Positions 9,250 through 18,623 of a stretch of DNA of 18,714 nt are shown here, in pieces. Position 1 is the first letter of the stretch, and each line of letters starts with the position of its first letter. The notes beneath the pieces were generated by a model. It was given only the letters and a program-made list of their open reading frames with translations. It was not told the origin of the DNA and did no database searches. The DNA is taken from assembly GCA_016256075.1 (NCBI GenBank), contig SDVU01000167.1, positions 1-18,714 on the forward strand, in the 5' to 3' direction. The translations under genes were made by a program, and so were the position numbers. Origin of the DNA: Dictyocoela muelleri. Its lineage: Eukaryota; Microsporidia.

Positions 9250-9640
9250 GAAGAAAATAAACAAACTATTATGAAAATAATGAATGAAATAAGGGAAACA
9301 CCCACTCTGCATCACCCAGACTTCAAAAAACATTTCACCCTCAAATGTGATGCTTCAAAAACCGATATTGGATCCGTTCTTACTCGAGACGACAAATTAA
9401 TAGGTATATTTTGTTCAAAATTAAGTGGTCCCGTGGAAATTTTTCTGTGGTTGAAAAAGAAGTACTGGCTATTATAAAATCACTTAAGCATTTCAAATCA
9501 TTAGTATATAATTCCAAAATATATATCTTAACTGATAACAAAAATCTGACTTTTAACGGTGAGTTGACAAAAAGGATTGAAATATGGAAATTAACTATTG
9601 AAGAGTATGACTATACGTTATTACATGTGAATTGAAGCGA
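9250..9640 (+). pseudogene. pol: RNase H region of retroelement A, broken
   Basis: The segment has the RT-linked RNase H features HPDFKKHFTLKCDASKTDIG (about 9315-9370), FSVVEKEVLAIIKSLKHF (about 9440-9500) and YILTDNKNLTF (about 9522-9556). It follows reverse transcriptase, as in Ty3/gypsy. It would degrade the RNA strand of the hybrid. Fossil. Confidence 0.88.
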
Positions 9641-9779
9641 TAACAAATATGCAGATTCACTTTCGAGATTATTTTTGATACCTAATAAGACACTGTGGGT
9701 TGACGAGCACCTTTTAGAAATAAATACTAATACACTTGATAAGATTAAGAGAAATCTGAATTTAAAATCAAAGAATACT

Positions 9780-10775
9780 AATGAAACATGTTTTGAGATA
9801 TCAAAGGAATTTATTAGAAAAATTCATGACGACCTAGTACATCCCGGTTCTACTAAACTTACAATGACCTTAAAAACTATTTTCAAATACCTAACATGCG
9901 TAAAATTATTGACGAGATTTGTTCAAAATGTCATATATACAATATATCTAAAGACTTCAATAATAAATTCGGAATAACAAAGAAAGATTTATCTGTGTTT
10001 AAGCCTAACGAATGTGTTGCTATCGATATAAAAGGTCCAATCAAAACATGTCATTTTAAGGGTAAATTTCGAAATAAGTATTTTTATCTTTTGGTGATGA
10101 CCGACCTTTTCTCTAGATACACGGAGACATCTATCCTAAACAATATAACATCAAAATCAATCGTAAAGGCTTTTGATAAAAAATGGATATCAATTCACGG
10201 TGAACCACGGAGTTGTTTGACCGACAATGGTCGGCGTTTATTTCAGAATAATTTGAGAATTTGTTAAAATTAAATGACATAAATCATGTGAAATCATCTC
10301 CAAATAATCCAACTGGTAATTCAATTGTTGAAAAAGTAAATAAAGACATAGGAAATGCACTTCTAATATCTATCAACCAGTCAATGAATTCTCTTATTAA
10401 AAATATATGTAAAAGAATTAATCTTAACGCCAACATAACAACAAATCATGCCCCATATGAAGTATTATTCAACAATCCTATATTCAAAAACGTAAGCATG
10501 AAAATTCCAATTGATTCTAAAGTAATTGTTGACAAGTTGAATCACAAAATAAAAATATTTAATGAATTTATGAAAACGAAAAGAAAGGGTCATGAATATA
10601 AACAAGGAGATCTGATTTATTTAAAAAAATTTGTAGTGATGAAGTATGCCCCAAATGGCTAGGTCCATTTTAAGTGATAAATAAATCAAAATCGAGAAAT
10701 AACGTTTACATTTATAAAGGAAATAAATAACTAGGGCATCAATAAATCATGTAAACCCATATAAGGGAGGAGAAA
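9780..10775 (+). pseudogene. pol: Integrase region of retroelement A, broken
   Basis: The zinc-binding N-terminal domain shows HDDLVHPGSTKL (about 9826-9860) and ICSKCHIYN (about 9915-9945). The DDE core shows AIDIKGPI (Asp codon 10025-10027), YFYLLVMTDLFSRYTET, CLTDNGRRLF (Asp codon 10223-10225) and NSIVEKVNKDIG (Glu codon 10330-10332), with about 35 residues between the second Asp and the Glu as expected. The C-terminal part includes EYKQGDLIYLKK (about 10595-10630). The frame near 10750-10775 reads HVNPYKGGEN and carries on into the 3' LTR. Fossil. Confidence 0.9.
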
Positions 10776-10776
10776 A
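10763..10776 (+). promoter_or_regulatory. Polypurine tract of retroelement A
   Basis: AAGGGAGGAGAAAA directly abuts the first base of the 3' LTR. This is the standard place and composition for the plus-strand primer of an LTR retroelement. Confidence 0.85.
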
Positions 10777-11091
10777 TGTAGCATCTGACGCATCTGCTAC
10801 TAATCTAATCGAAAATAAAAATCAAAGAGAAAATCTAGATAATAAATTAGAAGATGATGAAAGAGATAAAATTGATGAAAATGGCGAAATGATCATTTCT
10901 GTTGTTATTAGTGATGTAATTGATCAAATTGGTTAAAATATTAGTAAAAAAAGAGGGAAAAATGTCAAAGAAAATTCAACTATTTTTCTTAAGGTATAAA
11001 TAGTATGTTGGAATAATCCCCTTGCGGAAACGTTACCATCATTCAATAAAGTCTTTTTCAACAAATCAGCTTGTTTTCAGAGGTTACTCCA
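10777..11091 (+). repeat. 3' LTR of retroelement A, containing the end of the pol frame
   Basis: This is a direct repeat of 6710-7024, from TGTAGC to CTCCA, with TATAAATA at 10995-11002 and AATAAA at 11045-11050. From 10778 to about 10933 it is open for about 52 codons in the frame of the integrase tail. The encoded segment is acidic and Asn-rich (for example NLIENKNQRENLDNK, then KIDENGEMI). The same frame and nearly the same residues appear in the 5' LTR. Confidence 0.93.
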
Positions 11092-11095
11092 TTAC
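11092..11095. repeat. Target-site duplication of retroelement A, right
   Basis: This is the partner of 6706-6709. If the LTR is taken to end one base earlier, the duplication would be five bases with one mismatch (tttac and attac), which is also within the range of Ty3/gypsy elements. Confidence 0.8.
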
Positions 11096-11150
11096 AATTT
11101 GTCTTCATCTCTTATTATCTTCAAAAAAGTGTTTTACCAAAATTAACCAA
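11096..11150. mobile_element. Foldback element copy 2, outer right arm, displaced by an insertion
   Basis: The sequence AATTTGTCTTCATCTC and onward to GTTTTACCAAAATTAACCA is the reverse complement of 6461-6520 with few changes, and it continues exactly where 6709 stops. Copy 1 shows the same join uninterrupted at about 5957-5966 (tttttacaatttgtcctc). With the left portion the element totals about 300 bp, the same as copy 1. Confidence 0.88.
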
Positions 11151-11805
11151 TACCTTTTTTATTTAGAAATTTATAGTAAAAAAATATCTCACCATAGTAA
11201 CTCTTCATAAGCAATTCAAATATTTTAAAATACATAAAATATTTTGCATGATTGTTTATTGTGTCTAAGTAAAAACTAAGTTTCATAAATTGCGAGTGTC
11301 CAGAGATGGAAAAATCAGAATTTTTATATGTAAAAACCAATCTATAGACTCTAAACTAAGAATTTAATGACTTCAAAATAAATTTACAGGGTACTCTAAA
11401 AATAAGATCGATATTTTCTACAATAACCGTAGTGTTTCATTTTTTTTATAATACATTATGGTCTTTTTTACATGAGATATATTTATTGGCTTCGGAATCA
11501 ATGTTTGAGAAAATTCATAATATTCCAATGAAATTATAATAAAGTATACTAATTCGCGCTTTCGAAGAAACGAAACTGTTTTTTTGGGCTTGAAATTAAA
11601 AAATTTAAAAATTGATTTTTGGGTACTGTTAAAATATAGAGAGGCATTTTATGCTAATAAAACCACTTATATAAAATTAATAAATATAAAGAGAGATATT
11701 TAGTTCTCAAAACTCAAGGTATTCCTTTTTTAACTCTAAAAAAATAAAAAAATAAAAAGAATCAAGATAATTAAATGGACTTCTTTTTAATTTCTCTCTT
11801 TCTCT
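11151..11805. other. AT-rich DNA, no gene seen
   Basis: I see no coding sequence. Two places share the word GGGTACT followed by a similar A-rich stretch (about 11389-11405 and 11620-11636). These might be decayed element ends or chance. The open frame 11143-11340 on the minus strand has no motif and crosses the edge of foldback copy 2, so I do not call it. Confidence 0.45.
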
Positions 11806-12505
11806 ATAAGGTGGTTTATTAAACATAGAAAAGTTACTCTATATTAGATCAGTACCGTTTTTTCTGAATATATTTTACTCTTGGTAGGTGAAAAATTTTA
11901 TTTGTAATATAAAGAAAAATCAAAAAGTTTCTCTCAGCTCAATAAAGCTTGCGAAAGGCAAATCGGTGATGTAATTTGCAAAGAAATAGACAAATAAATG
12001 TGTTCAAAAACTCGAAAAACATTATCTGTTTAATTTGAAGAAACTATAATGCTGAAAGTCAAACTAATTACTTTTTCTTATAAAAAATATGACGGATAAA
12101 AAATATACATAAATAATAGGAGTTGTTGAAGAAACCAAGATAAATATTATAGTTGAAATAGTGATAACAAAAAATAAAAGCGACTTTCTTAAGATGTTGT
12201 AAACGCACATAGAGAAAAAAGCAACAATAAAAACAGATGGTCATAAATTTTATTTATATGCCAAATCTAATTGAAGTGAACACATAATTATAAATCATGA
12301 ACTATGGTTTAAGAATTCTGGGAGATATCATATAGATCTAATTAAGCGTGTGGTCTTAATTCGAGGTAGATATAAAAACCGGGCGAAGTGTATCAAACGC
12401 CAAAATGCACAATTATGTAAATAAATATCTTTTTAAAGAATAAATATAGTTGTCAGATCTCCTGAAACATTTATTGACCTTACAAAACTTCTTGGTCTTC
12501 TATTT
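11806..12505 (+). pseudogene. Decayed Merlin / ISXO2-type DDE transposase
   Basis: A remnant resembling the IS1016/ISXO2-like transposase that defines the Merlin superfamily of DNA transposons. In order: IRWFIKHRKVTLY (11806 on), the region before the core; FSQLNKACERQIGDVICKE (about 11929-11985), in the place of the helix-turn-helix-like segment; FEETIMLKVK (about 12038-12067), which resembles the first catalytic box (VEIDET in the family); GVVEETKINIIVEIVITKN (about 12121-12177); KTDGHKFYLYA with Asp at 12236-12238, the second catalytic box (TDGWxAY); INHELWFKNSG (about 12290-12325), the family's xNHSxxF box; and HIDLIKRVVLIRGRYKNRAK (about 12331-12390), where the family has HTxxIExxW. NYVNKYLFKE near 12415-12443 resembles the usual YLxEF tail. 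Roughly half a dozen stops and frame changes break it. No terminal inverted repeats were recognised. Function would be cut-and-paste transposition. Confidence 0.72.
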
Positions 12506-13099
12506 GCGAAAAAATATTCTATAAATTTTTTATTTTTATAATGGACCTACTTAAAAACAAAAATTATCCGGTCTGGTTCTTTATCCTATAAATTCAATTC
12601 TTCTCCTCAACCTAATTATATTGAATTTCGCCAATATCACAGATATACAAAGGTTTTTGATCATTTTCCATTTATATAATTATTTTTAGTTTTATTACCT
12701 TTGTCTCCACCTTTTTTTAGATAATTAGTGTAAAAAAATAAATTGGTCACAAAGGGGTTAATAATTGTGGTGAGCGAAGAGAGATCCCGCCAGCAGATGT
12801 ACATTTTTAAAAAGAAGGGAGTTGTGAAAAATAAAAAATAATAATAGTTGTTGTGCACGAAGGGTGTAAACATGCAAAGGGGGAGAGACTTATTGGGTAT
12901 AGTTAAAAAACTAAATTCAAATCTTTATTTTAAAATTAAAATTTTTGGAGCTTATAAAAAACAGCCCTCCATAAAATGGAACCTTGTAAAAAAACAACGC
13001 TTAAAAGAACCTTATATAAATATCTATTTTGGATTTTGTGGTATTATAGTATATATCACCACATTTTTTATAAATGTGTAATATATATGTTAAAATTGA
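12506..13099. other. Spacer with a local GC rise, no gene supported
   Basis: Bases about 12740-12900 hold more G and C than their surroundings (agcgaagagagatcccgcc, and gcaaagggggagagac). An imperfect repeat, TGGTCACAAAGGGGTTAA near 12744 and TGTGCACGAAGGGTGTAA near 12851, lies there. An ATG at 12872 opens 69 codons to 13081 (MQRGRDLLGIVKKLN, then a hydrophobic end FGFCGIIVYITTFF), but I recognise nothing in it. CACATTT and AAATGTG near 13060-13078 make a 7-bp hairpin. The missing 5' LTR of retroelement B should lie about here, yet I found no convincing match to the 3' side. Confidence 0.35.
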
Positions 13100-13170
13100 T
13101 GTTATTAAAATATGATAAATTATATTTTAATTAATCATTTTAAGACATAAAAGAAACACGAATTTTAAAG

Positions 13171-14090
13171 GTGATGTTTAATAAAAACTTTGAGAATAAA
13201 CAATTTATTAATTATTCTAATGTTAAACATGTACACCAAGACGATAAGAGGAAACATATCTCGGACAATGTTAGCAACAAAGAAGCAAGAAGTATAATAG
13301 AATATTATCTTCGCTTTAGCCGCATTCCTCCTCGACACGCCATTTTGAATCTAAACGATGAGAGATAAGATAGCAATTAAATAAAAAAATAATTTTAATA
13401 ATGAATTTTCAGAAGTAAATGTTAATATAGATGGTACTGATTTGACTATCAAAGAAAAAATTAAATTTATTGATAATATCAAAGAAATAGATATTGATGA
13501 ATGGGTTGAAATTTTTTAGCGATTTCAATAATGAAAATTTGGAATTGGATTCAATCATGTGAAATCATAAGACATCTTATCAGGGATAAAATTTTGATAA
13601 AAATATGATAAATTATAGTATTGAAAAAAAACAATAGAGTCATTAAGCAGAATGAAAATAAAACTGATAGTCTTGATATTTTAATAAAAATTGATAAAAT
13701 AAAGCAGAATAAATTTTATAAAATAAAAAATTATTTTAATGAAATTGAAAAAGAAGTTTTTGAATATGGTCGAATTGAAAAAATTGGCAAACGTGAAGTT
13801 AATAGAAGAGTTCGAGAATCATTTTTTAAAAGGCTGGGCCTATATACTGATATGAGGCTTTGTAAACACAACTTGATTGATATTAAGGATATATTGTCAT
13901 ATCTTGAGAGATTGGAAAATAAAATTATTTCAAAGTGTATGACACAGGGGTACAATTATGAATCAAATTATATTGATAAAATAAAATGGTGAGAAATTTA
14001 TAAATCAAATTCGCATAATACTGAAAATTGTAAAATTAATGTCAATAAAAATAATAATGATAAATTGGAAAATAAAAAAAATTGAATTAC
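13171..14090 (+). pseudogene. gag: gag-like region of retroelement B, broken
   Basis: Lysine- and asparagine-rich reading frames in the position of gag. The clearest are ARSIIEYYLRFSRIPPRHAI (about 13283-13345), and a longer one at 13621-13992 containing EVNRRVRESFFKRLGLYTD and LIDIKDILSYLERLENK. The charged, helix-prone composition suits a capsid region, but I see no zinc knuckle. The assignment rests mainly on position before the protease. Fossil. Confidence 0.5.
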
Positions 14091-14109
14091 ATTTTAAAAG
14101 AAAATGATT

Positions 14110-14490
14110 TCAATTACCCAAATCTAGAGTTGATGGAACTTTAAACGATATAAATTTAAAGTATATAGTAGATACTGGATCTACTAGAATTTTCTTAAAT
14201 AAAAAAATTGCCAACAAATTTGGACTTGAAATTTGTGATGAAAACTTGTAAAAACTATTTTTGTAAACAATGATTCTGTGATTTGTGATAAAAATATTAT
14301 GGTTATTGTTAAATTCTTGAGTTGTAAAAGGGATTTTAATGTGAAATTCTATATTTTAAATGATCTTACAGTCGATGCCATTTTAGGATGTGAATTCTTG
14401 ATATCAAATAATTACGTAGTTAATTTGTCAAAAATGGAGATTAAAATTGATAAAAAATATGTTGTATTAAAGCATAAGAACTAAATGATA
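14110..14490 (+). pseudogene. Aspartic protease region of retroelement B, broken
   Basis: The active-site loop is plain: LKYIVDTGSTRIFLN with DTGS at 14171-14182. The second conserved box is DAILGCEFLISNNYVVNLS near 14373-14430, corresponding to ILGxDFL in Ty3/gypsy proteases. Spacing between the two suits a retropepsin of about 100 residues. Fossil. Confidence 0.85.
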
Positions 14491-14639
14491 ATGTAAATTC
14501 ATGTGAATTTGATAAAATTTCAATTAAAAGCTAGATATGCTTAAGAGTGATTTAGAGAGTAAAAAAATAATAATAAAAATTGAAAATTATTCTAGAGATA
14601 ATTTCAAGTTTAAATATATTTTATTCAATCCTATTAAAA

Positions 14640-15300
14640 TAAAAATAACTGATTCCAAAAATCCAATACAATCAAAAAATCATAAAATACCTGAAAAGTA
14701 TAAAGATAGAGCTTATAAAGAATTAAAAAAATTAGAATCTTAGAATATAATTGAAAGATCGGATGGTTCATATTCTAATCCAGGGTTTTTCATTGAAAAT
14801 AAAAATAAAGATTTAAGATTAGTTGTAGATTATCGGTTTATGAACGAAAAAATTATCGATGATATTTGTAATATTCCCAATATTTTTAATAGCATTCAAA
14901 ACATAGGTGAGAATTTCTTTTTTAGCCAAATTGATTTGAAGGACGGATTTAATCAGATACTTTTAGATAAAGAAAGTAGATAATTAACGACATTTAATAT
15001 AATGAATAAACATTGGTAATATAAAAGAATTCATTTTGGTTTGAAGTGTGGACCAAAGATTTTTCAAAAATCGATAAGTCATATTTTAGAAGATATCAAG
15101 AATTTTTTTCTATATATTGACGACATAATAGTTTATTCAAATTCTTTGAAAGATCATAATGATACTTTAAAATTAGTTCTTTCGGGACTTCATAAAAGAA
15201 ATGTTTAGATTAATTTTGAGAAATCTTCATTTTATAAAAAAGAAATTAAGGTTTTAGGATACATTGTCAATAATTAGGGTATTTACTCAGATTAATTCTA
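14640..15300 (+). pseudogene. pol: Reverse transcriptase region of retroelement B, broken
   Basis: Motifs in order: IPEKYKDRAYKELKKLES (about 14688-14742), GSYSNPGFFIENKNKDLRLV leading to VDYRFMNEK (about 14764-14850), FFSQIDLKDGFNQILL (about 14918-14965), RIHFGLKCGPKIFQKSI (about 15028-15075), FFLYIDDIIVYSNS with YIDD at 15113-15124, and VLGYIV (about 15250-15270). All are Ty3/gypsy reverse transcriptase signatures. Fossil. Confidence 0.92.
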
Positions 15301-15499
15301 CTTAAACAATAAAATATTCGAAAAACGAATCAAGAATAAACGTGATATTCAAAAATTAGTTGGAACTTTAAATTAGTATAGCATATATGTAAAAAATTTC
15401 AGTCAAGCATTTCAAAAATTACAGATCTTCTTAAAGGTGATAAAAAAATCGAATGGAATGAAAATTGTCAAAGGATAGTTGATGATATAAAAATAGATA

Positions 15500-15760
15500 T
15501 TAGTAGAGAAAATCTGCTAAAGTTTCCGAATTACAACGAGAAATTCATTTTGCAATGTGACGCTTCTGATTCAGGAATAAGATCTGTTTATTACAGATTA
15601 AAGGAGTGATAAGACACTATAGTAGAAAGTTTACTGATTCGGAAATTAATTATAGCGTGGTTGAAAAAGAGATGTTTGCAATATTAAATTCGCTTTTACA
15701 TTTTAGAAAAATTATTCAAGGATCTTTTGTAGAAATTTATACATAGAATAGGAATTGTAC
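15500..15760 (+). pseudogene. pol: RNase H region of retroelement B, broken
   Basis: The segment shows KFPNYNEKFILQCDASDSG (about 15518-15575), then HYSRKFTDSEINYSVVEKEM (about 15615-15675) and FAILNSLLHFRK (about 15676-15711). These correspond to the RNase H that follows reverse transcriptase in Ty3/gypsy elements. Fossil. Confidence 0.88.
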
Positions 15761-15942
15761 ATTTAATAAGGGTAATTCAAAACGAATTGAAAGGTAAAAA
15801 TTACTTACGAATGATTTTAATTTTAAAATTTTTTTCATAAAAGGAAAAGAAAATATTATAGCCAATTAAATTTCAAGATGTTTCATAAATAGAAAAAAAT
15901 AATGAATAAAAAAACAGATATACAATTAAAAAAAAAGAATAT

Positions 15943-16945
15943 TTGAAAAAAGATAATAATGAATGTAACGCTTCAAAATTTTTAAAAGATAAAAATAACC
16001 GATTAATTGTAAAAGAAGATAAAATTTTTAAATTTTTAAAATTTAATCATAAAGTAAGTTGTCATTCAGGTATTACAATTATGTATCAAAATTTAAGAAA
16101 ATGCTACTATATCCCAAATATTTTTAAACAAATAGTAGATGTAACGAAATCATGTGAAGAATGTTCTTTAAATAAAAACAATAAATATTTAGGAAGAGAA
16201 TTTAATAAAATAAATTTAGAAATACCATTTATGAAAAATAGTTTGTACATTTATGGACCATTCGATACAAGGGATTACATAGAGGAAAGTAATAAATATA
16301 AAAGCATTTTAATAACATTTACTGATGTATTTAGCAGATACACATAAATTTTTTTATGTAAATCTGTACCGGGAAAATTTCTAGTAGAAAAATTGAAATT
16401 ATGAAACAAAGAGTTCGGTTGTCCTTTAAAGATCATTACAGATAATAGTAAACAATATTTGAGTTTCTTTTTCAAAAATTTTTTAAACAATAATAAAATT
16501 AAGCATGTTCAGACACCACCATATGCACCTTTCTCAAATGGTATAAGTGAATCAATAAACAAGAGTATAACAGATGGTTTAAGATTTGCAAAAAAAATAA
16601 AAATTTTAACACAATAAAAAATTGGGTAGAAAATAAAATAAATTTAAATTACAATAGACATTTAAAGGCGTCTCCATATTCTGTTGTAACAGGCTTTAAC
16701 TTTTATAATATCGCAAATACTAGAGAATTATTACGTAATAACAATAAAAATCGAAAAATAAAGATGCTTACTCTTAATGTAGGCGATAAAGTTTATAGGA
16801 AGATTTTCCTTGCAAAAAAGATAAATGAACAATACACAGGGCCCTATGTTATAGGAGAAATTGGAGATATAGGAGAAAAAGGCGCCTGAGTGCAATTGAA
16901 AGGAAATGAAAATTGGTTCATGTTAGGTCTTTGAAATTTTTAGGG
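15943..16945 (+). pseudogene. pol: Integrase region of retroelement B, broken
   Basis: Zinc-binding domain: FNHKVSCHSGITIMYQNLRK (about 16032-16100) and KSCEECSLNK (about 16149-16178). Core: YKSILITFTDVFSRYT (about 16298-16345), LKIITDNSKQYL (about 16428-16460) and TPPYAPFSNGISESINKSI (about 16512-16570). The C-terminal part has VGDKVYRKIFL (about 16780-16812) and NEQYTGPYVIGEIGDI (about 16826-16870), a GPY/F module as in many Ty3/gypsy integrases, then VHVRSLKFLG (about 16917-16945). No chromodomain is seen. Fossil. Confidence 0.9.
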
Positions 16946-16948
16946 CTT

Positions 16949-17040
16949 GCCGGCGTTACGCCACTTAGTAGCGGAACGCCAATTTTTCGCCACTGCTTTT
17001 TAACCCTTACCAAACATTATAAAATTATACAAATAAAGAG
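16949..17040 (+). repeat. Possible 3' LTR remnant of retroelement B with a GC-rich palindrome cluster
   Basis: Right after the integrase tail comes TGCCGGCGTTACGCC, containing the 11-base perfect palindrome GGCGTTACGCC (16952-16962). GGCGTT (16952-16957) can also pair with AACGCC (16975-16980), and CGCCACT occurs twice (16959-16965, 16988-16994). Further on are TATAAAA (17018-17024) and AATAAA (17032-17037), in the order seen in the LTR of element A. The TG start and the signals suggest an LTR, but I found no partner upstream, so this is tentative. Confidence 0.35.
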
Positions 17041-17059
17041 TAAGAAAGGAAAGGAAAAA

Positions 17060-18425
17060 ATTTAAAAAAAGGTTTTTCATATAATATTTTTAAAAGAACA
17101 ACCCTATCATCTACTTTAGATGTGAAGATCGAAAATGTAAAGGTTAGCTTTTTTTATCTGAAAATAATGACATATTATCAAAAATTGAACAAAATACACA
17201 TTTAAAGAATTATGATGAAAACGAAGCACTTTATACGAGATATTTAATGAATTCCGGGGCGTTAATTAGTAACGAAAGACATTGGAATATAATAAATTCT
17301 CAATTTAAGATATGTTCTTCTTTATTACTAAACAATATTCCAAGATTAGAGAATTTAAGAGACAGTATAACAAGAATAAGAAGAAAAAACATGCTGACTG
17401 CATTGAAAATGATATATCAGAAAATATAAAATTTACATATGCCTACGAAATTTTTTGTCATTATGATAGCGGTATTTGTGATCCCGAACGAATTATAATA
17501 TTTACTACAGATACACATCTTTTAATTTAAAAATGAGTAATAACTGGAATCGTGATGGTACTTTCTGGTCATGTCCACGATATTTTGTCAAATATATGTT
17601 ATAATGGCTGAAATACACGAAAAAATATCCAATTAGTATATGTTTTTATGAAAACAAAGAGTAAAATGACTTATGAAAAATTATTTGGCTATATAAAATC
17701 AAAAATAGATGGATGAAATCCCGATTTTATAACCATTGGTTTTGAGATGGCAGCATATATTGCCTTAAAAAATATTTTCAAAAAATCTAAAATATTAGGT
17801 TGTTTTTTTTCAATTTTACCCAATTGCTTTTCAGAAAGATACAAAAACATGGAGTGACGAAAATATATAAAGAAAATATCAAAATACGTGAATTTTTTAG
17901 AATGGTAATAAGCTTGGCCTTTGTCCCAATTAATAATTTGAATTTTTAAAACTTAAAAATTATGTTGAACAAAATTATTTTAATTTATTTAAACCATTTT
18001 GGAATAATTTTAAAATTTTTTTTGGTATTAATATTGAAAACGATGTAAGATACGAAAATACTATCTTTTCTATGGAATTCTGGTCAGTTTCAGAGCGAAT
18101 TTTAAAAAAATGTTAAAAAACTAATAACGTGATTGAAGGATGGAACCGCTCTTTTAATGTTAATTTTTTCCATAAAAATCCAAATTTATATGAAGTTGGT
18201 ACTGAGTTAAAAAAACAAAATGCATATGTTGAAAATAAGTTAAGCCAAGAATTAATTTTAATAAAAAAAAGAAAAAAATACCAATAAAGTAAATGATGAT
18301 ATAATTTTAAAAATCATGTGAAATATGAAGAATTTTATGGTCTTGAATTTTTAAAAATAATTTCCGCAAATTTTGAAAATCAAAGAAATTCAATAAACAT
18401 TATTTATTTTTTTAATATAATTTAA
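17060..18425 (+). pseudogene. Second decayed Mutator-like (MULE) transposase with FLYWCH zinc finger
   Basis: A MULE transposase on the plus strand, different in sequence from the one at 1967-3335. In order: FLYWCH-like finger, GFSYNIFK then IIYFRCEDRKCKG (about 17070-17152) with THLKNYDENEALYTR after it (about 17200-17242); YDSGICDPERIIIFTTD (about 17464-17514); first catalytic box NNWNRDGTFWSCPRYF (about 17540-17590); MTYEKLFGYIKSKID (about 17667-17711); PDFITIGFEMAAYIALKNIF (about 17721-17780), with Gly where the family has Asp, followed by ILGCFF near 17796; REFFRMVISLAFVPINNL (about 17890-17940); MEFWSVSERI (about 18072-18102); and the C-terminal box NNVIEGWNRSFNVNFF (about 18124-18170) with GTELKKQNAYVENKLSQ (about 18200-18250). 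It closes at a stop at 18423-18425. About ten stops and frame changes break it. It begins only about 100 bp after the integrase of retroelement B. Confidence 0.85.
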
Positions 18426-18514
18426 TTAGATTTTTGTATTTTAATTTTTTAATTATAAGTCTATTTTTTGATTTATTTATATTTTAATTTTGATTTTTTT
18501 CTGATTGGTGTTAC

Positions 18515-18547
18515 TACAAATTGTGTCACCTTACAAATTGTGTCACC
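18515..18547. repeat. Tandem 16-base direct repeat, first two units
   Basis: TACAAATTGTGTCACC occurs exactly twice, at 18515-18530 and 18532-18547, a period of 17. A third, slightly changed unit is at 18624-18639. No reverse-complement copy was found elsewhere in the window. Confidence 0.8.
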
Positions 18548-18623
18548 CTGTTTTTTAATTTAATTTAATAGGCCTCAAAATAAAAATTGAATTTTTATAA
18601 TGAAATTTTATTAATAACCTCAC

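Larger units (their letters stand above)
6710..11091 (+). mobile_element. Retroelement A: Ty3/gypsy-type LTR retroelement, broken
   Basis: This is an LTR retroelement of about 4.4 kb with two direct LTRs of about 315 bp, a polypurine tract and, in Ty3/gypsy order, gag, protease, reverse transcriptase, RNase H and integrase. No envelope gene is seen. It is flanked by TTAC at 6706-6709 and 11092-11095, a target duplication made when it inserted into foldback copy 2. By hand alignment the two LTRs differ at roughly 35 of 315 positions, about one in ten, which means an old rather than recent insertion; no rate is available to turn this into years. The coding part carries well over ten breaks and is a fossil. 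Confidence 0.95.
13100..17050 (+). mobile_element. Retroelement B: Ty3/gypsy-type LTR retroelement, broken, LTR pair not recognised
   Basis: This is a second, distinct Ty3/gypsy-type element in the same orientation as A, with gag-like, protease, reverse transcriptase, RNase H and integrase parts in that order. Its codons are even richer in A and T than those of A, and its motifs differ in detail (YIDD against YLDD; CEECSLNK against CSKCHIYN), so the two are separate families and not copies. I could not find matching LTRs, so both boundaries are estimates. It carries many breaks, fifteen or more by eye. Age cannot be estimated without LTRs, but it looks at least as decayed as A. Confidence 0.92.

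Noticed and set aside
12661-13081. Open frames on both strands upstream of retroelement B.
   Set aside because: Neither has a recognisable domain; the plus-strand one ends in a hydrophobic stretch that AT-rich DNA often produces.
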